Under the pieces are notes generated by a model, which was given only the letters and a program-made list of their open reading frames with translations, did not search any database and was not told the DNA's origin. A DNA stretch of 64,000 bases from CBDDFN01 sp965227065 (GTDB lineage: Bacteria; Pseudomonadota; Alphaproteobacteria; SPJN01), in contig CBDDFN010000020.1 in assembly GCA_965227065.1 (NCBI GenBank), positions 850,681 to 914,680 of the forward strand, given 5' to 3'. Shown piece after piece: positions 51,499-61,182 of the stretch. The position numbers and the translations under genes are program-made. The number at the start of each line of letters is the position of its first letter. Position 1 is the first letter of the stretch.

Positions 51499-52593
51499 TC
51501 AGTAGGGATAATCCAGCTGACGGGCTTCCCAATAGGCCTGTTCTGAAATGCGCGACCATTCCGAAACTTCGGTGCGGGCGGCCAGATAGCTGTCGAAGAT
51601 TTCCTTGACCGCAGCGTCTTCAGCGGCGGCCTCGCGCATCACTTCGCCGGAAACCTTGCCGACGCTGGCGAGCAAATCATTGGGGAAGCGCTTGAGCTCA
51701 ACCTTGTGCTTTTCGATCAGGGTTTTGAGCGCCCGGCCGTTCTGCATATTATATTCAGCCAGCGAGCGGCTATCGACCGCCGCACAGGCGGCTTGCAGGA
51801 TTGCCTGATCGGGCTTGGAAAACTCGTTCCACAAATCAAGATTGATGCCGAGCGCCAAGGTCGATCCCGGTTCATGAAAGCCCGGCCAGTAATAATTTTT
51901 AACCACTTTGTAAAAGCCGAAGGCCAGATCATTCCATGGCCCGACCCACTCGGTGGCATCAATCGCGCCCGATTGCAGGGAGGGGAAAATCTCGCCACCG
52001 GGCAGGGCAACAGCTGCGGCGCCCAGACGCCGGGCCACCTCACCACCAATGCCGGGCATGCGGATTTTGAGGCCTTTCCAGTCATCGAGCGAGTTGATTT
52101 CCTTGGCGAACCAGCCGCCCATTTGCACGCCGGTATTGCCGGCGGGAAAGGCCTTGATGTTGAACTTGGCCGACAGGCTGTCCCACAGCTCCTGTCCGCC
52201 GCCATAATAAATCCAGGCATTTTGTTCATTTGCCGTCAGACCGAAGGGAACGGCGGTGAAGAAGTTGAAGCCCTTGGACTTGCCCTGCCAGTAATATTCC
52301 GCGCCGTGATACATGTCGGCGGTGCCCCGGCTGACGGCATCAAAGCTTTCAAAGGCGGGAACGATTTCGCCTGCGCCATGCACCTTGATGGTGATCCGCC
52401 CATCGGTCATGTCCGAGACATATTGCGCGACCCGTTCGGGCATCATCCCCAGGCCGGGATAGTTTTTTGGCCAGGTTGTCACGCATTTCAGCTTGCGCTT
52501 GCCGGTCGCATAAGCGGGCTTGGGCAGGGAAGAGGCGGCAAGACCGGCAAATGCGGCGCCAGCCAGCACGTCACGGCGTTTGATCGTGCTCAT
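51499..52593 (-). CDS. TRAP transporter substrate-binding protein, TakP-like
   Basis: 364 residues. An RRDVLAGAAFAGLAASSLP twin-arginine-like signal is followed by a DctP-type binding fold. GNTGVQMGGWFAKEIN, GEIFPSLQSGAIDATEWVGP and YYWPGFHEPGS match the 2-oxoacid-binding TakP from memory. The ligand is therefore probably a 2-oxoacid or other monocarboxylate. First gene of the TRAP operon, with AAAGGA upstream of ATG 52593. The next upstream gene bpt is separate by ~47 bases and may also be co-transcribed. Confidence 0.9.
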   Translation of the reverse strand: MSTIKRRDVLAGAAFAGLAASSLPKPAYATGKRKLKCVTTWPKNYPGLGMMPERVAQYVSDMTDGRITIKVHGAGEIVPAFESFDAVSRGTADMYHGAEYYWQGKSKGFNFFTAVPFGLTANEQNAWIYYGGGQELWDSLSAKFNIKAFPAGNTGVQMGGWFAKEINSLDDWKGLKIRMPGIGGEVARRLGAAAVALPGGEIFPSLQSGAIDATEWVGPWNDLAFGFYKVVKNYYWPGFHEPGSTLALGINLDLWNEFSKPDQAILQAACAAVDSRSLAEYNMQNGRALKTLIEKHKVELKRFPNDLLASVGKVSGEVMREAAAEDAAVKEIFDSYLAARTEVSEWSRISEQAYWEARQLDYPY

Positions 52594-52640
52594 GGGACTG
52601 ATTCCTTTTGATTATCGAAGTGGCGCGCACTCTACTGAGA

Positions 52641-53381
52641 CTAATCGCGTGTGTGAAGCTCCCACACATCACCATTGAGCACTTCATAGGGCTTAAAGCG
52701 CACTTTATAGGCCATTTTGCGGCACTCTTCGATCCAATAGCCCAGATAGACGTAAGGCAGACCGGTTTGCTGCGCATTTTCGATGCGCTCAAGGATCATG
52801 TAGGAGCCCAACGACTTCTTCTCTTCAGCCGGGTCAAAGAAGCTGTAGACCATCGACCAGCCGTCTTTGAGCCGGTCGCACAGCGCCACCGCAATCAGCG
52901 GCCCGCCATCGGGGGAGCCGTCGCGCGGGCGGCGGTATTCGATGATGACGGTGTCGACCGAGCTATTTTCGACCATGCCGCGATAATCATCACCCGACAT
53001 TTCATCCATGCCGCCCTGGGCGTGCCGGTGGGCGAGATAGAGCTGAAACAGCTCATATTGTTCTTCGGTCGCAATCGGGGTGACCTCACGGGCCACCAGA
53101 TCGGCATTGCGGTTCAAAATCCGTTTGAAGCTCTTGTCGGGTTCAAACAGCGGCGCAACCACCCGCAGTGACTGACACGCTGTGCAGCCTTCGCATTGGG
53201 GCCGGTAGGCGATGGTCTGGCTGCGGCGGAAGCCGGTGGCTGACAGACGGTCATTGACCTCGATCGCATCGGGTCCCGAAAGATGGGTAAACAATTTCCG
53301 CTCCAGCCGGCCCTCGACATAGGGGCAGGGCTGGGGTGCCGTGATGAAAAACTGCGGAAACTTGAAACGGGCTTCAGACAT
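52641..53381 (-). CDS. bpt: Aspartate/glutamate leucyl/arginyl-tRNA transferase
   Basis: 246 residues. PCPYVEGRLERKLFTHL and YRPQCEGCTACQSLR provide conserved cysteines of the N-terminal region of the ATE1/Bpt family, with DEMSGDDYRGMV, LGSYMILERIE and YVYLGYWIEECRKMAYK in the C-terminal domain. The bacterial form attaches leucine to proteins with N-terminal Asp or Glu, marking them for ClpSAP degradation. It lies between the SLC13 gene and the TRAP operon on the same strand. Confidence 0.93.
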   Translation of the reverse strand: MSEARFKFPQFFITAPQPCPYVEGRLERKLFTHLSGPDAIEVNDRLSATGFRRSQTIAYRPQCEGCTACQSLRVVAPLFEPDKSFKRILNRNADLVAREVTPIATEEQYELFQLYLAHRHAQGGMDEMSGDDYRGMVENSSVDTVIIEYRRPRDGSPDGGPLIAVALCDRLKDGWSMVYSFFDPAEEKKSLGSYMILERIENAQQTGLPYVYLGYWIEECRKMAYKVRFKPYEVLNGDVWELHTRD

Positions 53382-53404
53382 GATCCGGGTTTACGCAAAA
53401 ACTC

Positions 53405-55237
53405 CTAAAGAAGACCATAATACCACGGTGCAAACAGCGAAAATGCAAGCCAGATCAGCACAATAAGTGGTGTGCCGCCAATCACGAAATCGCGGAATGT
53501 GTGGTGGCCCGGCCCCATCACCAGCAGATTGGTCTGATAAGCCATGGGTGTTGCGAAGGAACAGTTAGCCGCAAATATCACTGCAAATACAAAGATATAG
53601 GGGTCTACATTCAAGCTGTGCGCGAGGTTGATTGCAATCGGTGTAAACAGCACCGCAGTGGCATTGTTCGACAGCAGGTTTGTCAGCGTTGCCACAAGCA
53701 GGAAAAAGGCCGACAGAATGATCGGCACCGAAGCGCCGCCGACCAGCCCGACCAGACTTTGCGCCAGATAGGCCGCACCGCCGGTGGCTTCAAGTGCGGT
53801 TCCCATGGCCAGGGCAGCCCCGACAATCAGGAATATCTGCCGGTCCACCGCCCGCGCGGCCTGCCGGACGTTCAAACATCCCGTTCCGATCATGGTTGCC
53901 GCACCCAAAATGGCGGCCACGGCGATGGGCAGGGTGCCGGTTGCCGACAACAACACGACCGAGCCGAAAATTGCACCAGCGCGCAGGCTGAGCTCATGGC
54001 TCGGCAATTCTGTTTGCGACCATTCCAGCAACAGCAAATCCTTGTTGGCGCGCAAGTGCTGAATATTGGCGCGCTTACCCAGCAGCAGCAGAACATCGCC
54101 CGCCTCAAGCCGGATATCGTTCATATTGGTGCGGTACATGCGCGAGCGGCGCTGAACCCCCAGCGCGATCGTACCAGTCTGATAGCGCAGGGACAGCTGT
54201 TCCAGCGTGCGGCCGATCATACGCGAGGCGGGCGCAATCACCACTTCGGCAATGATTCGCTCCTGGCGGCCATCTTCATCTTCGCTGTCGGGCAGCCGCG
54301 CAATGCGGGCGGCTTCCTTCACCACGCCGCCGAAAACATCAGGGTTCGATGACAGCACGCTTTCAAGCGCCTTGCGGGTGGCCGCAACAATCACAATGTC
54401 GCCCGCCTCAACCTCAACATCATCAAAGGGCGGCACAAAGGCCTTTTCCCGGCGCTGGATCATGCGCACGGTCATGTCGGGCAGGGCCTTGAACATGCCG
54501 GCAACCGGGGCCTTGCCGATCAGCGGATGATCGCGGCCCACCTCAATCTGGGCAATGAATTGCTTGCCGTCCGAGCCGATCAGATCCTTTGTATCGGCCG
54601 ACCGGTCTTGCAGCAATTTGGGCAGTACAAAGCCGACATAGACAGCCCCCACGGCGGCGAGCACGAGGCCGGGGATGAAGAAATCAAAGAAGCCGATGGG
54701 ATCAAGCCCCATGGTGCGGGCCGAGCCGGCGACCAGCAGATTGGTGGAAGACCCGATCAGCGTGGTCATCCCGCCCAGAACCGCAATGAAGGAAAGCGGC
54801 ATCATGACTTTGGAGGTTGACCGCCCCAGCCGGTCGGCAAGGGCGGACATGATGGGTATAAAGATCACCACCACCGGTGTGTTGTTCAAAAAGCCTGAAA
54901 TGACCAGCACGGTGATCAGCGCAGCCCCGATTACAAGGCGCGGGCGGCCGCGCGAATAGACCACCAGACGGCTCGCCATGCCTTCAAGCGCACCCGACTG
55001 GAACAAGCCCTGGCCAAGCACCAGCAAGGCGAGGATGGTCATCAGGGCAGGGTCAGCAAAGCCGTGCAACAAGGCTTCGGCATTGAGCAGATTATGGCCT
55101 TGCGCATCAGGTACCGGCGCAATGGTAAACACCAAAAGCAGTGCACCGACGGTGAGCAGCGAGATCAGCTCAACCGTCGACCATTCCAGCGCATAGGCCG
55201 TGATGGCGATGATGATGACCCCGAAGGCCAGCCCCAT
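53405..55237 (-). CDS. SLC13-type anion transporter with two TrkA-C domains
   Basis: 610 residues. Membrane helices at both ends (~1-190 and ~400-610) flank two soluble TrkA-C/RCK-C domains (~205-285 and ~305-375; VEAGDIVIVAATRKAL and RLEAGDVLLLLGKRAN). Motifs NNTPVVVIFIPIMSALADRLG and LLSNNATAVLFTPIA belong to the ArsB/NhaD-SLC13 superfamily. Sodium-coupled import of sulfate or dicarboxylate is likely but not decided. ATG 55237 is used; a TTG at 55264 adds nine residues. Confidence 0.85.
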   Translation of the reverse strand: MGLAFGVIIIAITAYALEWSTVELISLLTVGALLLVFTIAPVPDAQGHNLLNAEALLHGFADPALMTILALLVLGQGLFQSGALEGMASRLVVYSRGRPRLVIGAALITVLVISGFLNNTPVVVIFIPIMSALADRLGRSTSKVMMPLSFIAVLGGMTTLIGSSTNLLVAGSARTMGLDPIGFFDFFIPGLVLAAVGAVYVGFVLPKLLQDRSADTKDLIGSDGKQFIAQIEVGRDHPLIGKAPVAGMFKALPDMTVRMIQRREKAFVPPFDDVEVEAGDIVIVAATRKALESVLSSNPDVFGGVVKEAARIARLPDSEDEDGRQERIIAEVVIAPASRMIGRTLEQLSLRYQTGTIALGVQRRSRMYRTNMNDIRLEAGDVLLLLGKRANIQHLRANKDLLLLEWSQTELPSHELSLRAGAIFGSVVLLSATGTLPIAVAAILGAATMIGTGCLNVRQAARAVDRQIFLIVGAALAMGTALEATGGAAYLAQSLVGLVGGASVPIILSAFFLLVATLTNLLSNNATAVLFTPIAINLAHSLNVDPYIFVFAVIFAANCSFATPMAYQTNLLVMGPGHHTFRDFVIGGTPLIVLIWLAFSLFAPWYYGLL

Positions 55238-55380
55238 CTGGAATGTCAGCGCCAGTTCGCCCAAAACAAATGCCCCATAAATCGAAATTATTCAGGCCCG
55301 CACACGCTTTGCGCACGGCCCGTGACATTAGCATGACGGCGGGATTCGACAGACTGATTTTGTGGGCAAACTGCCGCGTA

Positions 55381-55893
55381 TTATTCGCCTGAATTGATGA
55401 TGACGGTTCCTGCGAGGAAGTCGTGCAAGCAGCGGTTCCGGCCATTGAAAAAGGCCACAAGCAGGATGAATGGCGTCAGCCCCATGCTGGCCCAAAACAG
55501 GACTGTATGCCAGGCCGCCTGCATATAGCCTGGCCGGCGGCGGTCCCAGGTTCTCAGCTCAATATCAAACAATTGCATGCCGATGGTGGCTGACTGGGAT
55601 GACCCTGCCATCAAGGTGAAATAGGCAAAGCCGACCAGCGGCACCGAGGCAGCCACAATCGGTGTCAAAAGACCCAAAGTGAGAACCGCGATAATCACTC
55701 CGGCGACAAACAGCGCCACAATGATCATGACAATGACCACCAGGTCGACCAGAAAGGCCGCCATGCGCCGGGGAATGACACCGACAAAATCAGCGGGGCC
55801 GAATTCCTCGATGTCGACATCAAAGGACGCGGCGCGGGGTTTGGCGCTGGCGGATTTGTCGTCCAGCCGGCGGGCCGTGCTTGCTTTTGCCAC
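55381..55893 (-). CDS. RDD-family membrane protein
   Basis: 170 residues. An Ala-rich basic N-terminus (~1-40), three hydrophobic helices (~45-85 as one long pair, and ~125-145), and RDD features (RRMAAFLVDLVVIV with Arg and Asp in the first helix; ATIGMQLFDIELRTWDRRRP; CLHDFLAGTVII). RDD proteins are poorly understood membrane proteins, some linked to sodium or pH tolerance. The start is GTG 55893, with AAGGGG upstream; no ATG is in frame nearby. Confidence 0.85.
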   Translation of the reverse strand: MAKASTARRLDDKSASAKPRAASFDVDIEEFGPADFVGVIPRRMAAFLVDLVVIVMIIVALFVAGVIIAVLTLGLLTPIVAASVPLVGFAYFTLMAGSSQSATIGMQLFDIELRTWDRRRPGYMQAAWHTVLFWASMGLTPFILLVAFFNGRNRCLHDFLAGTVIINSGE

Positions 55894-56021
55894 GTAACAT
55901 CCCCTTCATTTTTGCTCGCAGATAAGATAGGCACTCTTGAGCCTCAAAAAAAGGCCATGCCGGACACAAGGCAGACATTTCCAGACGAGGGATGTGTCAC
56001 TCACAATGCGGGACGACTGGA

Positions 56022-56498
56022 ATGAGTTTCGACCAACGCGCTTTGCGCAATGCCTTTGGATGCTTCGCAACCGGGGTTACGATTGTCACCACCAAACCCG
56101 GCGGGGCTGATCCCATCGGCATCACCGCCAATAGTTTCTCCTCTGTCTCGCTCGATCCGCCTTTGGTGTTGTGGTGCCTTGATAAAGGTTCCGACACGGT
56201 GGACATTTTTGAGGCCACCGACAATTACGCCATCAATGTGCTGGCGGCCGACCAGATGCATCTTTCCAACCATTATTCCAAGACCGGCGGCCATCAAATG
56301 CTCGATGGCGAATGGACGACGGCCAAAACCGGCGCACCGCTGATCAAGGGGGCGCTGGCCCATTTCGATTGCGAAATCCACGCCCGCTACGATGCGGGCG
56401 ACCATATCATTATGGTCGGCCACATTCTGCATTTTGACCAGCCCCAGGAGGGCAAGCCCTTGCTCTATTGCCTGGGCGGCTATCAGGAACTGGCCTAA
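56022..56498 (+). CDS. Flavin reductase-like FMN-binding protein
   Basis: 158 residues. FMN-binding split-barrel fold: ALRNAFGCFATGVTIVTTK, ITANSFSSVSLDPPLVLWCLDKGSDT, YAINVLAADQ. These enzymes supply reduced flavin to partner monooxygenases; it could serve an oxygenase elsewhere, and the EthA-like enzyme here is self-sufficient. ATG 56022 is preferred over GTG 55992. Its TAA overlaps the TAG of the convergent penicillin-acylase gene. Confidence 0.9.
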   Translation: MSFDQRALRNAFGCFATGVTIVTTKPGGADPIGITANSFSSVSLDPPLVLWCLDKGSDTVDIFEATDNYAINVLAADQMHLSNHYSKTGGHQMLDGEWTTAKTGAPLIKGALAHFDCEIHARYDAGDHIIMVGHILHFDQPQEGKPLLYCLGGYQELA

Positions 56499-58921
56499 GG
56501 GGCAGGCTTGAGCACCAGCGTGCCGATGGCGTCCCGTTCATAAACCGACGGGTCGGTGACCATCGGCACAAAGTCGGTATCGCGCCACAGCTCAATATAG
56601 GAATCATAATAGGGCGAGAAGATATTGCCCGACTGGCCAAGGCTCGTCACAAAGACCGACTTTTCCAGATCATCAAGGTCATAAATCGCCCGGAAGACCG
56701 AGCCGTGGAGATGAAGGTGCGGATGCTCGTCCGACAGGCTCGTATTGCCCCGGTCCACCGTGTACGGCCCGCCATTGGCCGGGATAAACCGGTTGAAGAT
56801 GTTTTTCAGCACCGGAATGTGACCGAAAGGCTGGTGCTGATGGAACGCAATATGCGCATCCCCCCACAGCCAGCTGGTCCAGTCAGCGCCATAGCGTGCC
56901 TTGAGATCAGCGATGGCGGCATCATAGGCTGCGCGCGCAACAAAGGCGCAGTCCTCAGCCGCGTCGGTGGAGATGTCATCGCACCATTGTGTCAGGCGTG
57001 AGCCTTCTGCGGCGTTAAACACCTTGTCGATGAAGAAGGCCTTGTGATTGTGCGTGGTCTCAAACAGGTCGCGGCCAAGCTCATCGGCGTAAAGGGCCGG
57101 ATAGAGCTGACGCAGCCATTCATGGAAAATCAGCGGTTCGGTCAAATGCCGGTCCATGCGGTAATCCCAGGCGGCAAGCGCTGCGAAGATTTCTGTTTCT
57201 TCGTCGGATTGCGCCTCCATCAGGGCAAGCAGGCGCGGCGTGATGTTGCGCGCAGCGAGCGAGACCGTATCGGCCTGCATGGTCTGGAAATCTTTCAAGG
57301 TGAGATTGCCGCCGGAATTGCGGATCATGTCTTCAATCCGCTGGGCGCGGTAATGGTTCTCGAAATCCGAGGCGATGAAATAGGGGTGATCGTTCGGCAC
57401 GGTCTGATTGTTGGCCGTCACCACAAAGCCCTCAGCGGGACGAATTTTTTGCGGCAGACCTTCCCACGGCACCGTGCCAATCCATGCGCCATCACCTTTT
57501 GCGCCATCAACCGGCATGCGGCCGGGACCCAGCGGCCCCCAGCCTTGGGCAGGCTCGCGGCGCAGCGGAATGCGGGCGGGCGCCATATAGCCGATATTGC
57601 CTGATGTGTCGGCCATGACGATCGATTGTTGCGGCACGATAAAGCGCTTGAGCGCCTCCAGCGTGTCGTCAATCGTCTCGGCTGTCATGATCTCAACACC
57701 GGCATCCAAGGTGGTGTCATCGGCGTCAAGCGCGGTCCAGGCGAGAGACACGACCTTATTGTCAAAGCCCGCCATGTCAGCCAGCGCGCGGGGCAGAACC
57801 GGCCCGCGATGGGTTTCGCGGATATCAACCTCGACGTCGGCCCCCCAGCGCACCGAAATGGTCTCTGTCCGCGTCGAGAAGGGCTTGGGGCCATTGGGCG
57901 TGACATAGTGATCGGGCTGATCAGGATCGATGGTTTCGATAAACAGGTCCTGCACATCACCGCGGGCATTGGTGAAGCCCCAGGCGACATGGTCGGTCCG
58001 GCCCATGACGACAAAGGGCATGCCCGGTGCGGTGGCGCCAATGGCATTGCCGGTCGAAAGGTTCAAATGGGCAAGCACAAAGGTTGTCGGACCCCACAGG
58101 CCCAGATGCGGATCATTGGCCAGCAATGGTTTGCCCGATGCAGTCCATTGACCATCGACCACCCAATTGTTTGACGCGCCTTCAGGCGGCCGGGCGGGCA
58201 GGGCGGCAAGTACGGATTTGAGAAATTCAACGGGTTGTTTGATCTCGCGCGCACCGGCGGTGATGACGGGGCTCGACAAGGGATGGGTTTGCTGGAAATC
58301 AGCAAGCTGAACCGCTGACAAGACCTCTGACAAAAGCGCTGAATTGATCTCACCAGTAGCATCGCCGCACAGGCCAACCGCAAAGGCTTTGTTCATGGCG
58401 ATTGTATCAGCGGCGGTCCAGGGGCGGGGTTTCGTGAGCAGGAAGCCATATTCGGGCGACACCGGATGGCTGGCGGTTTCAAGATAAGCATTCACGCCCG
58501 CCGTATAGGCCTCAATCACCGCAAGGGTTTCAGGCTTGAGATGGGCGAGGGATTGTTCGGCGGCCCGGTAAAGCCCGATGGTGCGGATATAGCCGTCAAT
58601 CTCGGCGGTGGAGGAGCCGACCCATTCCGACAGGCGCCCGCTGATGACGGTTCGGATCATATCCATCTGGAACATGCGATCCTGGGCATGGGCATAGCCC
58701 AGCCCGAAAAACACATCGGCATCACTGGTGCCTGAAATATGCAGAACAGCGTTGTGGTCGCGCACCAGCCGTGCTTCGCCCGTGAGGCCCGGCACGGTTT
58801 TCTCGCCCGCCCAATCGGTTTTGGCTGATTTGGCGTGGAAATAAAGCGCGCCGGCGGCAATCGCCACAATCAGCACGAGTGCCACAACGAGCCAGGCAAG
58901 GCCCTTCACAAGTTTCCGCAT
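56495..58921 (-). CDS. Penicillin acylase family protein
   Basis: 808 residues. A membrane helix or signal (~8-27), an alpha-like chain, and the autoprocessing site before the nucleophile Ser of GASNNWVVDG (about residue 249), as in N-terminal-nucleophile amidases. The beta chain carries DPHLGLWGPTTFVLAHL, GMPFVVMGRTDHVAWGFTN and VTANNQTVPNDHPYF. The family includes penicillin G acylase and acyl-homoserine-lactone acylases (quorum quenching); the type cannot be decided. Same strand as hemB, which ends 21 bases upstream. Confidence 0.92.
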   Translation of the reverse strand: MRKLVKGLAWLVVALVLIVAIAAGALYFHAKSAKTDWAGEKTVPGLTGEARLVRDHNAVLHISGTSDADVFFGLGYAHAQDRMFQMDMIRTVISGRLSEWVGSSTAEIDGYIRTIGLYRAAEQSLAHLKPETLAVIEAYTAGVNAYLETASHPVSPEYGFLLTKPRPWTAADTIAMNKAFAVGLCGDATGEINSALLSEVLSAVQLADFQQTHPLSSPVITAGAREIKQPVEFLKSVLAALPARPPEGASNNWVVDGQWTASGKPLLANDPHLGLWGPTTFVLAHLNLSTGNAIGATAPGMPFVVMGRTDHVAWGFTNARGDVQDLFIETIDPDQPDHYVTPNGPKPFSTRTETISVRWGADVEVDIRETHRGPVLPRALADMAGFDNKVVSLAWTALDADDTTLDAGVEIMTAETIDDTLEALKRFIVPQQSIVMADTSGNIGYMAPARIPLRREPAQGWGPLGPGRMPVDGAKGDGAWIGTVPWEGLPQKIRPAEGFVVTANNQTVPNDHPYFIASDFENHYRAQRIEDMIRNSGGNLTLKDFQTMQADTVSLAARNITPRLLALMEAQSDEETEIFAALAAWDYRMDRHLTEPLIFHEWLRQLYPALYADELGRDLFETTHNHKAFFIDKVFNAAEGSRLTQWCDDISTDAAEDCAFVARAAYDAAIADLKARYGADWTSWLWGDAHIAFHQHQPFGHIPVLKNIFNRFIPANGGPYTVDRGNTSLSDEHPHLHLHGSVFRAIYDLDDLEKSVFVTSLGQSGNIFSPYYDSYIELWRDTDFVPMVTDPSVYERDAIGTLVLKPAP

Positions 58922-58942
58922 GTTTCCCCCCGGATGACGGTT

Positions 58943-59938
58943 CTAGCCGTGATGTAACAGTTCCGCTGCGCGTGGCGCGAAATAAGTCAAAATGCCGTCG
59001 GCGCCCGCGCGTTTGAAGCCCAGCAGTGCCTCCATGATCACACGCTCATCAAACAGGCCCTGTTCGATCCCATGCGCGAGCATGGCGTATTCCCCCGACA
59101 CTTGATAGGCAAAGCTCGGCACGCCGAAACGCGCTTTCACCCGCATCAGAATATCGAGATAGGGCATGCCGGGCTTGACCATTACCATGTCGGCACCTTC
59201 GGCCAGATCAAGCGCCACTTCACGCAGGGCTTCATCGGTATTGGCGGGGTCCATCTGATAGCTTTTCTTGTCCCCGACCAAAGCGGTGGAAGAGCCGACC
59301 GCATCGCGGAACGGACCATAAAAGGCCGAGGCATATTTAGCCGCATACGCCATGATCTGGGTGTTCTTGAAACCATCGGATTCGAGCGCAGCCCGGATCG
59401 CACCGATCCGGCCATCCATCATGTCTGAGGGTGCTATGATATCGGCCCCGGCGCGTGCCAGGGTCAGCGCCTGGCCCACCAATTGTTCAACCGTTTCATC
59501 ATTGAGGATTTCACCGTTCTCAAGCAGCCCGTCATGGCCATGGCTCGTATAAGGATCAAGCGCCACGTCACATAACAGACCGACATCGGCAACCTTGTCC
59601 TTGATCGCACTGATTGCGCGGCACATAAGGTTTTCGGGATTGAGCGCCTCAGACCCCACCTCGTTGCGCAAGCCGGGGTCAGTATAGGGAAACAGCGCAA
59701 TGACGGGGATGCCGAGCGCCTGGGCTTCTTCGGCTGCCACCACGGCGCGGTCAACCGACAGGCGGCTAACACCGGGCATGCTGGCAACCGGCTCTTCCAC
59801 GCCTTCACCGTCCCGAACGAAGATCGGCCAGATCAGATCATCGACCGATAATTGGGTCTCACGCACCAGCCGGCGCGCCCAGTCTGCTTTACGGTTCCGC
59901 CGCAACCGGGCGGCGGGAAAGCGGGCCTCATCACTCAT
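58943..59938 (-). CDS. hemB: Porphobilinogen synthase
   Basis: 331 residues. GPFRDAVGS with the neighbouring GDKKSYQMDPAN and MVMVKPGMPYLDI hold the two Schiff-base lysines. DVALDPYTSHGHDGLL lacks the cysteine-rich zinc site, so a magnesium-dependent enzyme is expected. It condenses two aminolevulinate molecules in tetrapyrrole synthesis. ATG 59938 follows a short divergent region opposite the valine operon. Confidence 0.97.
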   Translation of the reverse strand: MSDEARFPAARLRRNRKADWARRLVRETQLSVDDLIWPIFVRDGEGVEEPVASMPGVSRLSVDRAVVAAEEAQALGIPVIALFPYTDPGLRNEVGSEALNPENLMCRAISAIKDKVADVGLLCDVALDPYTSHGHDGLLENGEILNDETVEQLVGQALTLARAGADIIAPSDMMDGRIGAIRAALESDGFKNTQIMAYAAKYASAFYGPFRDAVGSSTALVGDKKSYQMDPANTDEALREVALDLAEGADMVMVKPGMPYLDILMRVKARFGVPSFAYQVSGEYAMLAHGIEQGLFDERVIMEALLGFKRAGADGILTYFAPRAAELLHHG

Positions 59939-60039
59939 TGAGAGGGGTTGCTCCTTGATTCTTTGGCTCGCTAGAGATTAAGGAGAGGCACCTTCGGGTG
60001 CAACGCCCGTCAAATCAATCAGCCAGGGATGCTGCCACC

Positions 60040-61180
60040 ATGCCATTCGAGCTTTCCGAAGAACAAGAGGCCATCGCCCGTGTCGCCGAGGATTTCGGCA
60101 AAAATGAACTCGGGCCGCGCGCTCTTGAGTGGGACGAGAAAAAGGAACTGCCGGTTGATGTGCTGCGCCAGGCTGCCCAGCTTGGCTTTGCCAATGTCTA
60201 TATCCGCGAAGATGTCGGCGGCTCGGCGCTGGGGCGGCTTGAATCAACCCTGATCTATGAGGGCTTGTCCAAGGGCTGCCCGTCCACGGCGGCCTTTTTA
60301 TCGATCCACAATATGGCAAGCTGGATGATCGATACGTTCGGCACCGACGACCAGCGGCAAAAATGGCTGCCGCCGCTCGGCACGCTTGACCTTATTGCCT
60401 CTTACTGCCTGACCGAGCCGGGGTCGGGATCGGACGCCGCCGCACTTAAAACCAAGGCTGAACTGGTTGGCGATCATTATATCGTCAACGGGTCGAAAGC
60501 CTTCATCTCGGGCGCGGGCCTGTCGGACCTTTATGTTGTCATGGTGCGCACCGGCGGTGACGGCGCAGGCGGCGTGTCGTGCCTGGTTGTTGAAAAAGGC
60601 ATGGAAGGCGTCAGCTTCGGCAAACAGGAAGACAAGATGGGCTGGAACAGCCAGCCGACCGCGCAGGTGATTTTTGAAGACGCCAAAATTCCGGTCGCCA
60701 ACCGCATCGGCGAAGAAGGCCAGGGCTTCAAAATCGCCATGGCGGGGCTTGATGGCGGCCGTCTCAATATTGCAGCCTGTTCGCTGGGCGGGGCGGGAAC
60801 CGCGCTCGACAAAGCCAAGGACTATATGAAGGAGCGCGCGCAGTTCGGCAAAAAGCTCGCCGAATTCCAGGCGCTGCAATTCCGCGTCGCCGATATGGCG
60901 ACCGAGCTTGAGGCCGCGCGGCTGATGGTGCGCCGGGCCGCCACGCTGGTGGATGCCAAACATCCCGATGCCACCATGGCCGCGGCCATGGCCAAGCGCT
61001 TTGCCACCGATGCAGGCTTTGAGATCGCAAATCAGGCGCTGCAACTGCATGGCGGCTATGGCTATATCAAGGAGTATGGCATTGAAAAGATTGTGGCGCG
61101 ATCTGCGCGTGCATCAAATCCTTGAAGGCACCAACGAAATCATGCGGGTGATCATCGCCCGGGCGCAATTGGGACGGTAG
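60040..61180 (+). CDS. Acyl-CoA dehydrogenase, frameshifted (isobutyryl-CoA dehydrogenase-like)
   Basis: About 379 residues when one extra base is removed. FAD acyl-CoA dehydrogenase motifs: SYCLTEPGSGSDAAALKTKA, GAGLSDLYVVMVRT, CSLGGAGTALDKAKDYMKERAQFGK and QLHGGYGYIKEYGIEKIV. The frame breaks at G-G 61095-61096 and continues in the next frame with RDLRVHQILEGTNEIMR, which includes the catalytic Glu of the LEGTN segment. Uncorrected, the protein lacks the catalytic base. Neighbours for 3-hydroxyisobutyryl-CoA hydrolase and 3-hydroxyisobutyrate dehydrogenase make isobutyryl-CoA dehydrogenase of valine catabolism the best reading. Confidence 0.85.
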
Positions 61181-61182
61181 TG

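Noticed and set aside
51706..52611. Long open frame antisense to the TakP-like gene
   Set aside because: The sense gene has signal peptide, family motifs and operon partners; the antisense product has none.
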